Made by a program: the position numbers and the translations under genes. The notes below the pieces were generated by a model that saw only the letters and a program-made list of their open reading frames with translations, ran no database searches and was not told the DNA's origin. From positions 124,001-188,000 of the forward strand of contig JAGOQM010000008.1 of NCBI GenBank assembly GCA_017991555.1: 64,000 nt of DNA. The letters are read 5' to 3'. The DNA comes from Neisseriaceae bacterium. Its GTDB lineage: Bacteria; Pseudomonadota; Gammaproteobacteria; Burkholderiales; Neisseriaceae. Numbering within the stretch: position 1 is the stretch's first letter; each line of letters begins with the position of its first letter. Shown piece after piece: positions 9,590-18,234 of this stretch.

Positions 9590-10039
9590 TTACTCGGCTT
9601 TTTTACGCACCAACATCACCGGCATGTCTACCTGACGCAATACGCCCTCGGCAACAGAACCCATCAACAGGTGCATCACCCCGGTCCAACCATGGGTACC
9701 CATGACAATTAGGTCACAGCCATTGTCTTTGGCATCAGTCGCCAACAAAGTGGCAATCTTATCGCCCACGCTCTCAAGAATTTCAACCTCAGCAGTCAAG
9801 CCGTGGCCAGCGATGATGGTGTTGGCGTGTGCCAATACTTTCTCGCCCACTTCTTTACTGGCTTGGTGAATTTCTGCCGATTGCAGGTAACCCGTGCCAC
9901 CCCAGCTAAACTGAGCCAAATCCACCACGTGTACGGCACGCAAAGCGGCTTTTGAAAACTCGGCGATTTTACAAGCTTCTTCCAAGGCTTTTAATGAGGC
10001 TGCGCTGTCATCGACAGGGACAAATATTTTCTTGTACAT
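9590..10039 (-). CDS. universal stress protein (UspA family)
   Basis: This is a cytosolic nucleotide-binding stress protein of 149 residues, one standard Usp domain. It starts MYKKIFVPVDDSAASLKALEEA, the usual first strand and helix. It carries the ATP-binding G-x2-G-x9-GS signature as MGTHGWTGVMHLLMGSVAEGVL, so it belongs to the ATP-binding branch. The start has AAAGGAG before it. It is transcribed alone, with its own terminator, divergent from the thioesterase operon. Confidence 0.93.
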   Translation of the reverse strand: MYKKIFVPVDDSAASLKALEEACKIAEFSKAALRAVHVVDLAQFSWGGTGYLQSAEIHQASKEVGEKVLAHANTIIAGHGLTAEVEILESVGDKIATLLATDAKDNGCDLIVMGTHGWTGVMHLLMGSVAEGVLRQVDMPVMLVRKKAE

Positions 10040-10173
10040 ACGAACTCCTTTGTTGTCTGGCTGATTGAAGAGTCACACTACGGTGCATACTAGCATACTC
10101 GCATGGTTGCGCACCCGTTGCAAAAATAATGTTAGAATCATTGACATCCGTTAATACAATCTTACCGCTTACT

Positions 10174-10614
10174 ATGACCAGAGTACACCTAAATTTACCA
10201 GAATCGTTCTTATTTGAAACCGCATTAACCATTCAAGTCAGCGACTTAAACTATGGCAACCATCTGGCCAATGATAAAATCTTAAGCCTCGCCCATGAAG
10301 CCCGCATTCGCTTCCTAAAACATCTAGGCTACACTGAGATGGACGTGGAAGGCGCAGGCTTAATCATGGCCGACGCCGCGATTCAATTCATTAGCCAAGG
10401 CTTTTACGGCGACGAACTAATCTTGAAAATTGCGGTCACTGACACTAGTCGCGCTGGATTTTCGCTGTTTACCCTAATCCAACACCAACACACTCAAAAA
10501 GAGCTGGCCCGCGTTAAAACCGGCATGGTCTTTTTCGATTACAATACGCAAAGCGTTCAAAAAATACCCGAAGGCTTTACGTCTCAATTAAGCAGAATAA
10601 AGGAATCATCATGA
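10174..10614 (+). CDS. acyl-CoA thioesterase-like hotdog protein
   Basis: This predicted cytosolic thioesterase of the hotdog fold has 146 residues from the chosen start. Its motif is VSDLNYGNHLANDKILSLAHEARIRFL, where the Asp-x-x-x-x-N-H-x-x-N stretch and the following helix resemble 4-hydroxybenzoyl-CoA thioesterase relatives. The frame is open from 10129, but the MTRVHLNLPESF start at 10174 matches the normal length of this group. Neither start has a strong ribosome site. The stop overlaps the next gene as ATGA, so translation is probably coupled. The substrate is unknown. Confidence 0.75.
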   Translation: MTRVHLNLPESFLFETALTIQVSDLNYGNHLANDKILSLAHEARIRFLKHLGYTEMDVEGAGLIMADAAIQFISQGFYGDELILKIAVTDTSRAGFSLFTLIQHQHTQKELARVKTGMVFFDYNTQSVQKIPEGFTSQLSRIKESS

Positions 10615-11024
10615 AAACATACCAACCCAATAGCCCTGAAGCCGTGGCCCACGTGATTGCCATGTGCCTATTGGCCGACAGCGATTTAGACACTTCTGAA
10701 TTTGACGCCATGGATGCGGTCAAACTATACGACGTACTGGGCCTGCAGCAAGCCGAGTTCGTGACCATTTTAAAAGATTACCTAGAAGACTTATCGAAAG
10801 AAGCCGGCACGGAAGATCGCGTGTCGCTGTTAAAACCAGAACGCGTTGACGCCATCCTGGCTCAGGTAACCGAACGCAAATACCGTCTGATCGCATTGGC
10901 CACCGCCCTAAACATCTGCAAAGGCGACCACGCCCTCAACAATGCCGAACTGGCCCTGTTCCAACACATCATGAACCAATGGCAAATCGACCTGACCGAT
11001 TTAGAAATTGCCGTTAGCCAATAA
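10611..11024 (+). CDS. TerB-like helical protein
   Basis: This small cytosolic, all-helical protein of 137 residues has acidic patches: LLADSDLDTSEFDAMDA near 22, and an ALNICKGDHALNNAELALFQHIMNQW helix pair near 103. Both resemble the TerB (tellurite resistance, DjlA N-terminal) fold. Its role is unknown; resistance to tellurite should not be assumed. It is the middle of three overlapping genes. Its ATG lies in the thioesterase stop, and its TAA overlaps the xerC ATG as TAATG. Confidence 0.68.
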   Translation: MKTYQPNSPEAVAHVIAMCLLADSDLDTSEFDAMDAVKLYDVLGLQQAEFVTILKDYLEDLSKEAGTEDRVSLLKPERVDAILAQVTERKYRLIALATALNICKGDHALNNAELALFQHIMNQWQIDLTDLEIAVSQ

Positions 11025-11956
11025 TGAAGTCGCTATTATTGAGTGAGTTACCGCAACACCTCAGCCGTTACCTCACCACCCTCACTCAAGCCAATAAATC
11101 ACCGCACACCCTCGCCGCCTATGAGCGCGACGTGCGGCGGTTATTTGAATTGCTACAACAGCAAAACCTCGCCGACGACACGGTGCCGATTAAGCGTCAC
11201 ATGATCGCCGCCCTAAAAAGCCTGTCGGGTAAAAACCAACACCCCCACACTCTGGCACGCGCCCTCAGCGCTTGGCGACAGTTTTTCGCTTACTTAGAAG
11301 CCGAAGGCCACATTGAGCTGAACCCTTGCTTGGGCTTAAAACCCCCCAAGGCACCGGCACGCTTACCCAAGGCCCTCACCCAAGAAAACATGCAGCAGCT
11401 CCTGGACGAACCCGAAACCAATGACGTCTTGAGCCTGCGCGACAAGGCCATGTTTGAACTGATGTACGCCTCGGGCCTACGCCTATCGGAACTGGCCGCA
11501 CTCAACCGCTACGACATTGACTTTGAACAACACTTATTAAGGGTGTTGGGCAAAGGCCACAACGAACGCATCGTGCCCTTTGGTCGCCAGGCTGAAGCAG
11601 CCCTTAGAAAGTACATCGACAGCACGCCCGTGGAGCACAGCAACCCTGAAGAGCAGGCCGTGTTTCTCAACAACAAGGGCCAGCGCCTAAGCATGCGGCA
11701 AATACAAAATCGCTTAAACCGCTGGGCCAACCAAAGCAGCAGCGACCAACACATCCACCCCCACATGCTGCGCCACAGCTTTGCCAGCCACATGCTGCAA
11801 AGCGCACAAGACGTACGCGTGGTTCAAGAGCTATTGGGCCACGCCAGCCTCAGCACCACCCAAATCTACACCCGGCTGGACTTTGAACACTTGGCCAGCG
11901 TCTACGATCAGGCACACCCTAGAGCCAAGAAAAAAAAGCCGACCGAGCCCGCCTAA
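11024..11956 (+). CDS. xerC: site-specific tyrosine recombinase
   Basis: XerC works with XerD at the dif site to resolve chromosome dimers. The protein is 310 residues. It has an N-terminal SAM-like DNA-binding domain (about 10-95, [18 protein letters not shown]) and a C-terminal catalytic domain. All six catalytic residues are visible: R153 (ASGLRLSEL), K177 ([10 protein letters not shown]), H247 and R250 ([12 protein letters not shown]), H273 ([10 protein letters not shown]) and the nucleophile Y282 (IYTRLD). No integrase-like neighbours or attachment repeats are present, so this is the housekeeping enzyme. Its end overlaps the end of gluQ by 4 bases, tail to tail. Confidence 0.93.
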   Translation: MKSLLLSELPQHLSRYLTTLTQANKSPHTLAAYERDVRRLFELLQQQNLADDTVPIKRHMIAALKSLSGKNQHPHTLARALSAWRQFFAYLEAEGHIELNPCLGLKPPKAPARLPKALTQENMQQLLDEPETNDVLSLRDKAMFELMYASGLRLSELAALNRYDIDFEQHLLRVLGKGHNERIVPFGRQAEAALRKYIDSTPVEHSNPEEQAVFLNNKGQRLSMRQIQNRLNRWANQSSSDQHIHPHMLRHSFASHMLQSAQDVRVVQELLGHASLSTTQIYTRLDFEHLASVYDQAHPRAKKKKPTEPA

Positions 11957-12849
11957 GGCATCACCACAATATTCTGTTGCGCCACCCGTGCTGGCCGCCA
12001 CAGCGGCACGGCAGCGGCCAGCATGGTCTCTGCCGTCTCATAATCATCCACCAACACAATGCCCAAATAGCCCAACACCTCGCGCAGCTGCTGCAATATC
12101 GCGCCTCGATCCAAGGCTGGGGCCAAGGTTTGCTTGGACAGCTTTTGCCCCAGGCTATTGGTCAACAATGGCAAATGCGCGTAGGCAGGCTGCGGATAGC
12201 CCAGCAGCTGCTGCAAGTATTGCTGCCGCGGCGTACACACCAATAAATCACGCCCCCGCACAATGTGGTTCACCCCATGGTCGGCGTCATCCACCACCAC
12301 CGCCAGCTGATAGGCCCATTCGCCATCGGCGCGCTTGAGCACAAAGTCGCCAATGTCACGCGCCAGGTTTTGCTGGTAGCCACCCATCAACTCATCTTCA
12401 AAGCCCCAGACCTGATCCGGCACGCGCACGCGCCAGGCTGGGGCTTTATGAGCGTTACGCGGCGCAGTGGCCTCACGGCAATAACCGGCATACACTCGGC
12501 CATCCACCCCTTCAACGCCTTCTTCCATGACTTCTTTACGGCTACAGTAACAAGGATAAACCAAGCTTTCGGCCTGCAGCTGTGCCAGTGCCTCTTGATA
12601 CCGGCCGTGACGCTGACTTTGATACACCACGTCGCCATCCCACGCGAGGCCAAAGGCCGTGAGCGTGGTTAAAATATCGGCGGCGGCGCCAGGCTGTTCT
12701 CGCGGCTTGTCTAAATCTTCCATCCGCACCAGCCACTGGCCGCCCACCGAGCGAGCGGCCAGAAAGCTCGCCACGGCCGCCAACAGCGAACCCAAATGCA
12801 AACGCCCCGTGGGGCTAGGCGCAAAGCGCCCAATATAATCCGTGCTCAT
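11953..12849 (-). CDS. gluQ: glutamyl-Q tRNA(Asp) synthetase
   Basis: This stand-alone relative of the GluRS catalytic domain attaches glutamate to the queuosine base in the anticodon of tRNA-Asp. Its 298 residues contain the class I signature [14 protein letters not shown] near the N-terminus, a zinc-binding cluster (PCYCSRKE followed by GYCRE), [12 protein letters not shown] and a KMSKS-like GQKLSKQ. It lacks the anticodon-binding domain of GluRS, as expected. It converges with xerC and diverges from tsaB. Confidence 0.94.
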   Translation of the reverse strand: MSTDYIGRFAPSPTGRLHLGSLLAAVASFLAARSVGGQWLVRMEDLDKPREQPGAAADILTTLTAFGLAWDGDVVYQSQRHGRYQEALAQLQAESLVYPCYCSRKEVMEEGVEGVDGRVYAGYCREATAPRNAHKAPAWRVRVPDQVWGFEDELMGGYQQNLARDIGDFVLKRADGEWAYQLAVVVDDADHGVNHIVRGRDLLVCTPRQQYLQQLLGYPQPAYAHLPLLTNSLGQKLSKQTLAPALDRGAILQQLREVLGYLGIVLVDDYETAETMLAAAVPLWRPARVAQQNIVVMP

Positions 12850-12920
12850 TTCTGAATCTCATCGTTGAATCAGTTATAATAAAGGCCTATTTTACGCGGT
12901 TATTGGAAGAGCACAAAAAC

Positions 12921-13601
12921 ATGGTTGCCCCCACCCCCTATCAACGCTGTTTGGCAATGGACACCGCCACTCAGTACCTTTCGGTTGCCGTTGGCAATGA
13001 AGCCAACGCAGCGCTGTATCACGAAAACGTGGGCGCCCAACAGTCGGCGCTGATTTTACCCACCATCCAAAACCTACTGGATGCCCAAGGGCATGACCTT
13101 GAGCAACTAGACCTCATTGTGTACGCCCAAGGCCCCGGCTCGTTTACCGGCTTACGCATTGGCGCTGGCGTGGCGCAAGGCCTGAGCATGGCCTTAGACG
13201 TCCCGCTAATGGGCATTCCCACCCTAGACGTGGTGGCCAGCATCGCGCCTAAGCATCCTTGCGTCTTGGCCGCCATTGATGCACGCATGGGCGAAGTATT
13301 CTACGCCTGGTACAACACCGAAAGCATGACCCGCTTATCCGATTATGGCGTCGCCAAACCGGCCGACATCACCCCCTTAGCCGACGAAGCCACCTGCATC
13401 GGCAACGCCTTAAGCCTATACGCCGACCTACTGCCCTCTGGCCACAGCGACATGCCTACAGCACAAGACTACATCAAGCTGGCGCTCAGCGGTCGCTATG
13501 AAGCCTCTGACGCCCAAGCGGCAGACCTATTATACGTGCGCAACAAAATCGCCCTGACCGCCAAAGAGCAGGCACAAAGAAAACAGCATGCCAGCAGCTA
13601 G
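12921..13601 (+). CDS. tsaB: tRNA threonylcarbamoyladenosine biosynthesis protein TsaB
   Basis: TsaB is the scaffold partner of TsaD in making t6A37 on ANN-decoding tRNAs. The protein is 226 residues with an ASKHA-like N-terminal half, including MDTATQYLSVAV, LIVYAQGPGSFTGLRIG and a following LSMALDVPLMGIPTLD. The frame begins at a TTG at 12903, but the ATG at 12921 is preceded by GGAAGAG at suitable spacing and starts where homologues start. A TATAAT at 12875-12880 may be its -10 box. Its end overlaps rimI by 14 bases, a common bacterial pairing. Confidence 0.93.
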   Translation: MVAPTPYQRCLAMDTATQYLSVAVGNEANAALYHENVGAQQSALILPTIQNLLDAQGHDLEQLDLIVYAQGPGSFTGLRIGAGVAQGLSMALDVPLMGIPTLDVVASIAPKHPCVLAAIDARMGEVFYAWYNTESMTRLSDYGVAKPADITPLADEATCIGNALSLYADLLPSGHSDMPTAQDYIKLALSGRYEASDAQAADLLYVRNKIALTAKEQAQRKQHASS

Positions 13602-14037
13602 CCTCATTCGCCCTGCCCGCTCAGGTGATTTGCTCAGCATTGTCGCCATCAATCAACAAGGGCAGGAGTCGGTTTGGTCTGAGCGCCAGCTGGCTCAAGC
13701 CATCGAAGGCCCTGAAACGCTGTGGGTCTGCGACATCGAAGGGCAGATTAATGCCTTTTTACTCTGGCACAGCGTTTTAGACGAGGCCGAAATCCACCAC
13801 TTTGGCGTGGCCCTAAGCGCCCGCCGCCAGGGCATGGCCAGCCAAATGCTGGACTACCTATTAAGCCACTGCCCACAACACGGCATCGCACGAATTTTCC
13901 TTGAGGTCAGAGACGGCAATGAAGCGGCAAAAGCGTTATACTTAAAGCACGGTTTTGTGATTAACGGCCGCCGCAAAGGCTATTACCAAACGGCTACAGG
14001 GCCAGAAGACGCCATTCTAATGGAAAAAACATGCTAG
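13588..14037 (+). CDS. rimI: ribosomal protein S18 alanine N-acetyltransferase
   Basis: This GNAT-fold enzyme acetylates the N-terminal alanine of S18. Its 149 residues contain the acetyl-CoA pyrophosphate loop RRQGMA near residue 73 and the RIFLEVRDGNEAAKALYLKHGF segment typical of RimI. It ends EDAILMEKTC. The start overlaps the tsaB end, and the stop overlaps the next gene, so all three are likely translated in a coupled manner. Confidence 0.93.
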   Translation: MPAASLIRPARSGDLLSIVAINQQGQESVWSERQLAQAIEGPETLWVCDIEGQINAFLLWHSVLDEAEIHHFGVALSARRQGMASQMLDYLLSHCPQHGIARIFLEVRDGNEAAKALYLKHGFVINGRRKGYYQTATGPEDAILMEKTC

Positions 14038-14951
14038 ACACGCGCTACGTTCATTTACATCAGGCCTTAGGGCTTGGCCCCTTGTGGGTCAACCAGGCCG
14101 CGACGCTGGTGCCCAATGCCGACGCGGGCGATACCCCTGCCGCAGCGCCTACCCAGCGCGCACAGGCAGCTGTCAACCCACAGCAGCGCCCCCATGCCAG
14201 TAGTCATCCTAGCCCTGTGCCTACGGCACCAGCCACACCGCCTGCTGCGCCTAGACACACACCGGCTGCATCTGGCCACGTGGCGGCATCGCGCGCGTCC
14301 TTATTTAAAACCTTGGACATCAAGCCACAGCCCAGCGAAGCCGAAACCGCGGCCGCCGCGGCCGCCGCGCTGGCCGCCGAACAGGCCAAGACCCCTACGG
14401 TTGAACCAATCATTTTGACCGACGGCTTAGACCTACAAAGCATCCACAAGCACATCAGCGTCTGCACCGCCTGCCCACTCCATCAAAGCCGTAAGCAGGC
14501 CTTACCCGGTCGCGGACAAGCCAACAGCCCAATCATGGTGGTGTCGCCGGCACCGTCTCAAGACGATGACTTGCACAACCAGCTCCTTCATGGCACCGTT
14601 GGCGCGCTACTCAATAATATGCTGGCCAGCATCGACCTATCCGTTGACCAAGTATTTTTAAGCAGCAGCATTAAATGCAGCCCCAGCCTCACCGTGCCGG
14701 TTCAGCCTGAGTATCAAAAAAACTGCCTCACCTATCTAAATGCGCAAATTCAGGCCAACCAGCCCAAAGCGCTGCTGTTTTTAGGTGAAAACCTCACCAA
14801 GCATTGCGCCATTACGCCGCAGGGGCTCACTTACCAAGACTTACCCACCTTTATTGTGCCGCATCCTGCCAAACTGTTGCGCCACACCGCCGACAAGCGC
14901 CGCGCTTGGCACACTCTGAGCGAGCTCAAGCGCTGGCTCAAGCAAGCCTAA
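14031..14951 (+). CDS. family 4-like uracil-DNA glycosylase with altered active-site motif
   Basis: This is a base-excision repair-type protein of 306 residues. The C-terminal 175 residues have the iron-sulfur UDG layout. Four cysteines sit at the expected places (C145, C148, C216, C232), followed by GTVGALLNNML, SIKCSP and a HPAKLLRHTADKRRAWHTL block near 278 that matches the HP-x-x-LLR motif. Two active-site elements differ. The usual GEAPG is VSPAPSQDD (171-179), and the Asn of the KCRPPxNR motif is absent. Residues 30-125 are a low-complexity Ala/Pro linker encoded by GCGGCCGCC-like repeats. It is the third gene of the tsaB-rimI unit, a familiar neighbourhood for this family. Whether it cleaves uracil is uncertain. 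Confidence 0.8.
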   Translation: MLDTRYVHLHQALGLGPLWVNQAATLVPNADAGDTPAAAPTQRAQAAVNPQQRPHASSHPSPVPTAPATPPAAPRHTPAASGHVAASRASLFKTLDIKPQPSEAETAAAAAAALAAEQAKTPTVEPIILTDGLDLQSIHKHISVCTACPLHQSRKQALPGRGQANSPIMVVSPAPSQDDDLHNQLLHGTVGALLNNMLASIDLSVDQVFLSSSIKCSPSLTVPVQPEYQKNCLTYLNAQIQANQPKALLFLGENLTKHCAITPQGLTYQDLPTFIVPHPAKLLRHTADKRRAWHTLSELKRWLKQA

Positions 14952-14953
14952 AA

Positions 14954-14980
14954 CAAAACCGTCCTGCTGGGCGGTTTTTT
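14954..14980 (+). terminator. terminator of the tsaB-rimI-UDG unit
   Basis: AACCGTCC pairs with GGGCGGTT (one wobble) around TGCT, followed by six T. Confidence 0.8.
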
Positions 14981-14996
14981 CTTAAGCAAATATGCA

Positions 14997-15290
14997 CTAA
15001 AAACCATGGTTTGGTGTTTGAATAAAACCTAGCTTGGCATTAAAACACTTTAAACTCACCACGCTTGCTCTTAGGTGAAGTATCGTTCCCCTTTTAGCCG
15101 CCGAAGTAGGTTCTACGGGACGGTACTTCACCTAAAGGAGACGCCGTCAGAGAATCGGCACCAGTGAAATACGTTTTACAAAACACACCAAACCATGGCT
15201 TGGTGATGGTCAGGTTATTTAAACTCACCACCTTTCCCTTAGGTGAAGTACCGACTTCCCGCTAAAGCCGCCGAGTTGGGTTCTATCGGG
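14997..15290. repeat. composite intergenic repeat with MITE-like core
   Basis: In order: the AAACCATGGTTT palindrome (15001-15012); TTTAAACTCACCAC (15049-15062); TTAGGTGAAGTATCG (15071-15085); an AGCCGCCGAAGTAGGTTCTACGGG core; and its inverted end CGGTACTTCACCTAA (15121-15135). Then come GGAGACGCCGTCAGAG...CACCAGTGA, the near-palindrome CACCAAACCATGGCTTGGTG (15186-15205), and a second TTAAACTCACCACC...TTAGGTGAAGTACCG copy (to 15253) with a truncated core. This fills most of the 480-base gap between genes. Confidence 0.7.
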
Positions 15291-15370
15291 GGCGGGGCTT
15301 TAAGGCAAAGTTGTTTGAGTATTTGGCCGAAGGCCCAAATATGAGTTTTGCCACCGGGCACGTGCGCCCC

Positions 15371-15413
15371 AAACAAAACGCCCCCACCCCGATGACGCAT
15401 CAGGGTGGGGGCG
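15371..15413 (-). terminator. terminator of the sspA-sspB unit
   Basis: CGCCCCCACCC (15379-15389) pairs with GGGTGGGGGCG (15403-15413) in a very stable 11-bp stem. On the minus strand it is followed by TTTTGTTT, 22 bases after the sspB stop. Confidence 0.85.
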
Positions 15414-15434
15414 CTGCCACAAACACGGCGATGT

Positions 15435-15833
15435 TTATTTGATGATTTTCAGATGGCTCGGCAACGTTGGCGCGGCTTCTTCTACGGCTGGTGCCTCCGG
15501 CTCAGTCTCTGCCTCTGGCACCGACTGCTCCAGCTCAAAGCCCATCCCCTCACCCGTTTCGCGGGCAAAAATGGTCAGCACATTGCCGGTGGGCAACCAC
15601 ACATCGTGGGCCACGCCACCGAAGCGGGCCGAAAAAGACACCCAATCGTTGGCAATGTTCAAGCCTTGGCAGGCATTAGGGCCAATATTCAATACAATTT
15701 CACCATCCTTGACAAACTGCATCGGCACTTTGGTTTGTTCATCGACCCATACGGCAATGTGCGGCGTTTGCTCACTATCCACACACCACTCATACAGGGC
15801 ACGAATCAAATAGGGTTTGGTACTGGTTTTCAT
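15435..15833 (-). CDS. sspB: ClpXP protease specificity-enhancing factor SspB
   Basis: SspB tethers ssrA-tagged proteins and other substrates to ClpXP. The protein is 132 residues. The substrate-binding domain has STKPYLIRALYEWCVDSEQTPHIAVWVD, FVKDGEIVLNIGPNA and NDWVSFSARFGGVAHDVWLPTGNVLTIFARE. A flexible acidic tail follows, ending LPSHLKIIK, which corresponds to the ClpX-binding peptide (compare LRVVK in E. coli). An ATG at 15845 would add four residues; I chose 15833 because family members start there. sspA lies 47 bases upstream in the same direction. Confidence 0.93.
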   Translation of the reverse strand: MKTSTKPYLIRALYEWCVDSEQTPHIAVWVDEQTKVPMQFVKDGEIVLNIGPNACQGLNIANDWVSFSARFGGVAHDVWLPTGNVLTIFARETGEGMGFELEQSVPEAETEPEAPAVEEAAPTLPSHLKIIK

Positions 15834-15880
15834 AAGGCTATCCATACAACAAAGCCACGCTCTGGGCGTGGCCTTTGGGT

Positions 15881-16486
15881 TTAACGACGCATTGCTTTTT
15901 CAGCAGCGGTCAATGAATCAATAAAGGCCTGACGTTGGAAAATACGCTCGGCGTATTTCAAGATCGGCGCAGCCGATTTACCCAACTCAATGCCGTAGTG
16001 GTCTAAGCGCCACAGCAACGGGGCAAGGGCCACGTCAATCATCGAGAACTCTTCGCCCAAAATGTATTTCTGCTTGGCGAATACCGGCGCAATTACGGTC
16101 AAGCCTTCGGTGATGGCTTCACGCGCTTTGTTCAACTCTTTGTTGGTGGCCGCTGGGTTTTCCAAGGTCACCACGTGCGAGAACAGCTCACGCTCAAAAC
16201 GGTACAAGAATAAACGGCCGCGGGCACGCATCACTGGATCGCCAGGCATCAACTGTGGGTGTGGGAACCGTTCGTCAATGTATTCATTGATGATGTTTGA
16301 TTCGTGCAACACCAATTCGCGCTCAACCAACACTGGCACTTGGTTGTATGGGTTCATAATGGCCAAGTCTTCAGGTTTATTAAAGATGTCCACATCCTTA
16401 ACCTCAAAATCCATGCCTTTTTCAAACAACACAAACCGGCAACGGTGACTAAAAGGGCAAGTAATCCCTGAATACAAAGTCATCAT
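15881..16486 (-). CDS. sspA: stringent starvation protein A
   Basis: This glutathione-S-transferase-fold protein binds RNA polymerase during starvation. The protein is 201 residues, starting MMTLYSGITCPFSHRCRFVLFEKGMDFE, and is very close to remembered neisserial SspA throughout, including NPYNQVPVLVERELVLHESNIINEYIDERFPHPQLMPGDP. The surface residues around PHP needed for RNA polymerase binding are present. The open frame runs 11 codons further upstream, but the ATG at 16486 has AGGA 8 bases before it. It is cotranscribed with sspB. Confidence 0.96.
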   Translation of the reverse strand: MMTLYSGITCPFSHRCRFVLFEKGMDFEVKDVDIFNKPEDLAIMNPYNQVPVLVERELVLHESNIINEYIDERFPHPQLMPGDPVMRARGRLFLYRFERELFSHVVTLENPAATNKELNKAREAITEGLTVIAPVFAKQKYILGEEFSMIDVALAPLLWRLDHYGIELGKSAAPILKYAERIFQRQAFIDSLTAAEKAMRR

Positions 16487-16595
16487 AATCAACATCCTAA
16501 GAATAATTTTCAGAAGCAACCATTATAACAAAAATGGCCTACCAAAGCCAGAAAAGCAAGGTAAGCCATTGTATACAAATAGAATTATGCCATTT

Positions 16596-17420
16596 TCACG
16601 GGCGCGGCAAAAACAAACCCACCAACACCAACACCCGTAACCGCTCTTTGCCACCCTGACGCGGCATGTGCTTAAGCACTGGCAAAATGGTTTTTAACCA
16701 GCCAGCGCCCTTTTCGGTCAGCGCCAGCACCTTGGGATTTGGCGCAGCCTGTTGATACAACATCAAAAGACCACGCAAGCGCTCGATTTGCGGGGCCACG
16801 TCGGCATCGGTTTTCACCTTCATCAATGAGCTAAAAAACATCAGCACGTCGATGGCCTGCAAGGCGCTTAAAGGCAACTCCCGATCAAGGTCTTCTTCAA
16901 AGTCAAAACGGTAAAAGCCGTCTGGCTGCTGGGTCACATTGCGAATTTGCGCCCCACCATGCCAACAACCGCGCTGATGAAACTGGGCCAGGTCCAGCGT
17001 CAGGGCTTCTAAGGTTTGCCAGCGTACCTCTGGTGCGGCCTCGGCCAATTGCTTTTCAATGGGTTCGCCCACGTGGCTCATGGCCACCCAGTCATCCCCC
17101 ACCCCAATCACGCACGGCACCTTAACGCCCGCAGCAGCTAACTGCAAGAGGCGATTCACCTCATGCGCTTGCTCGCTTCTGGGCGCGGGTGTGGGCGTTT
17201 CTGCCCTTGGGTCTAAACGTCGATAAATCCAGCGCGACAGCCACCGTCTGAGCCTTAGAAAACGCGTGCGCGATAGGCGCTTAATGATCAGCGTTTCCCC
17301 CTCATGGTCCAGCAAAAAAACGCGAGCATCCGTGTGCTCGCGTTTTGTGTGAACCTGAGTTTTTAAGGCTTCAGAAGCTGGCGGTGCCAAAAGCGGGCTT
17401 TTGTGCGACAACTCTTCCAT
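16596..17420 (-). CDS. kinase-like protein (LPS kinase / Bud32-type fold), function unknown
   Basis: This 274-residue protein has a reduced kinase fold. It shows a candidate ATP-binding Lys (LIIKRL, K48) after a DARVFLLDHEGE hairpin, a helix Glu (HEVNRLLQLAAAG, E87), HGGAQIRNV (154-162) in the catalytic-loop position and FDFEEDL (172-178) as the metal-binding motif. The catalytic loop of canonical members is HGD-x-x-x-x-N; here the Asp is replaced by Gly, though the Asn is kept. It could act on lipid or LPS, or be non-catalytic. It starts 18 bases after petC and precedes sspA, so it may be read with petABC. Confidence 0.6.
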   Translation of the reverse strand: MEELSHKSPLLAPPASEALKTQVHTKREHTDARVFLLDHEGETLIIKRLSRTRFLRLRRWLSRWIYRRLDPRAETPTPAPRSEQAHEVNRLLQLAAAGVKVPCVIGVGDDWVAMSHVGEPIEKQLAEAAPEVRWQTLEALTLDLAQFHQRGCWHGGAQIRNVTQQPDGFYRFDFEEDLDRELPLSALQAIDVLMFFSSLMKVKTDADVAPQIERLRGLLMLYQQAAPNPKVLALTEKGAGWLKTILPVLKHMPRQGGKERLRVLVLVGLFLPRP

Positions 17421-17438
17421 TTAAAACTCTTTATCTAA

Positions 17439-18224
17439 TTAGTGAACGTCTTTCCAGTATTCTTTCTTCAGGAAGTACGCCACAGGCAACATGATCACCA
17501 GTAAGAACATCAACACACCGTAACCGATCTGTTTGCGTTTCAACAACGCGGGCTCACCCATGTACACCATATAGTTCACCAAGTCAGTCACGTACTGATC
17601 GTACTCAGCCGTCACCACTCGCGTCTCATCGATGGCACGGCTGTGTAAGCCCGTACGCTCCCAGTATAGCTTAGGTTCCAACACGCCGTCTTGGTTCTTT
17701 TCCCAAACCGGCTGACCTTCACCATCTAGCTCAACGGCACGCACACCTTGCTGTTCCCACAGCACGTGTGGCATGCCCACTTTATCGAATGCGGTGTTAT
17801 TCCAGCCTGATGGACGCGATGGATCTTTATAGAAACCACGCATGTAGGCATACAAATAATCCGCACCGCGAGAACGCGCTATCAAAGACAAATCAGGGGG
17901 CACAGAGCCAAACCACTCTTTGGCATCATCTGGCGCCAAAGCCCCTTGCATGGTGTCACCAATCTTATCGGTGGTGAACATCAGGTTGTCTTTAATCTGG
18001 TCTTCAGTCAAGCCAAGGTCAGTCAAGCGGTTAAAACGCATGTTGCTGGCAGAGTGACAAGACAAACAGTAGTTGGTAAAGATTTGAGCGCCACGTTGCA
18101 AACCAGCCTGGTTGCCCAAATCAATGTTCACTTTCTCAGTAACGGCAGCACCGGCGGCACTTACCTGAGCAACAGGCAGTACCATGGCGGCGGCAACCAA
18201 TAAAGCTTTTAATTTATTTTTCAT
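17439..18224 (-). CDS. petC: ubiquinol-cytochrome c reductase, cytochrome c1
   Basis: This is the haem c1 subunit of the bc1 complex, which passes electrons from the Rieske protein to soluble cytochrome c. The protein is 261 residues. An N-terminal signal peptide (MKNKLKALLVAAAMVLPVAQVSA) is followed by the haem-attachment motif CLSCH at 53-57, a distal Met region near MPHVLW, and a C-terminal membrane anchor (IGYGVLMFLLVIMLPVAYFLK). The frame opens 15 codons earlier, inside petB, but the ATG at 18224 gives a proper signal peptide. It is the last gene of petABC. Confidence 0.96.
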   Translation of the reverse strand: MKNKLKALLVAAAMVLPVAQVSAAGAAVTEKVNIDLGNQAGLQRGAQIFTNYCLSCHSASNMRFNRLTDLGLTEDQIKDNLMFTTDKIGDTMQGALAPDDAKEWFGSVPPDLSLIARSRGADYLYAYMRGFYKDPSRPSGWNNTAFDKVGMPHVLWEQQGVRAVELDGEGQPVWEKNQDGVLEPKLYWERTGLHSRAIDETRVVTAEYDQYVTDLVNYMVYMGEPALLKRKQIGYGVLMFLLVIMLPVAYFLKKEYWKDVH

Positions 18225-18234
18225 TTGCCTACCC

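Noticed and set aside
11024-11956. xerC as a mobile-element integrase
   Set aside because: It sits in a tight operon with housekeeping-type genes, has the standard XerC length and motifs, and no attachment-site repeats flank it.
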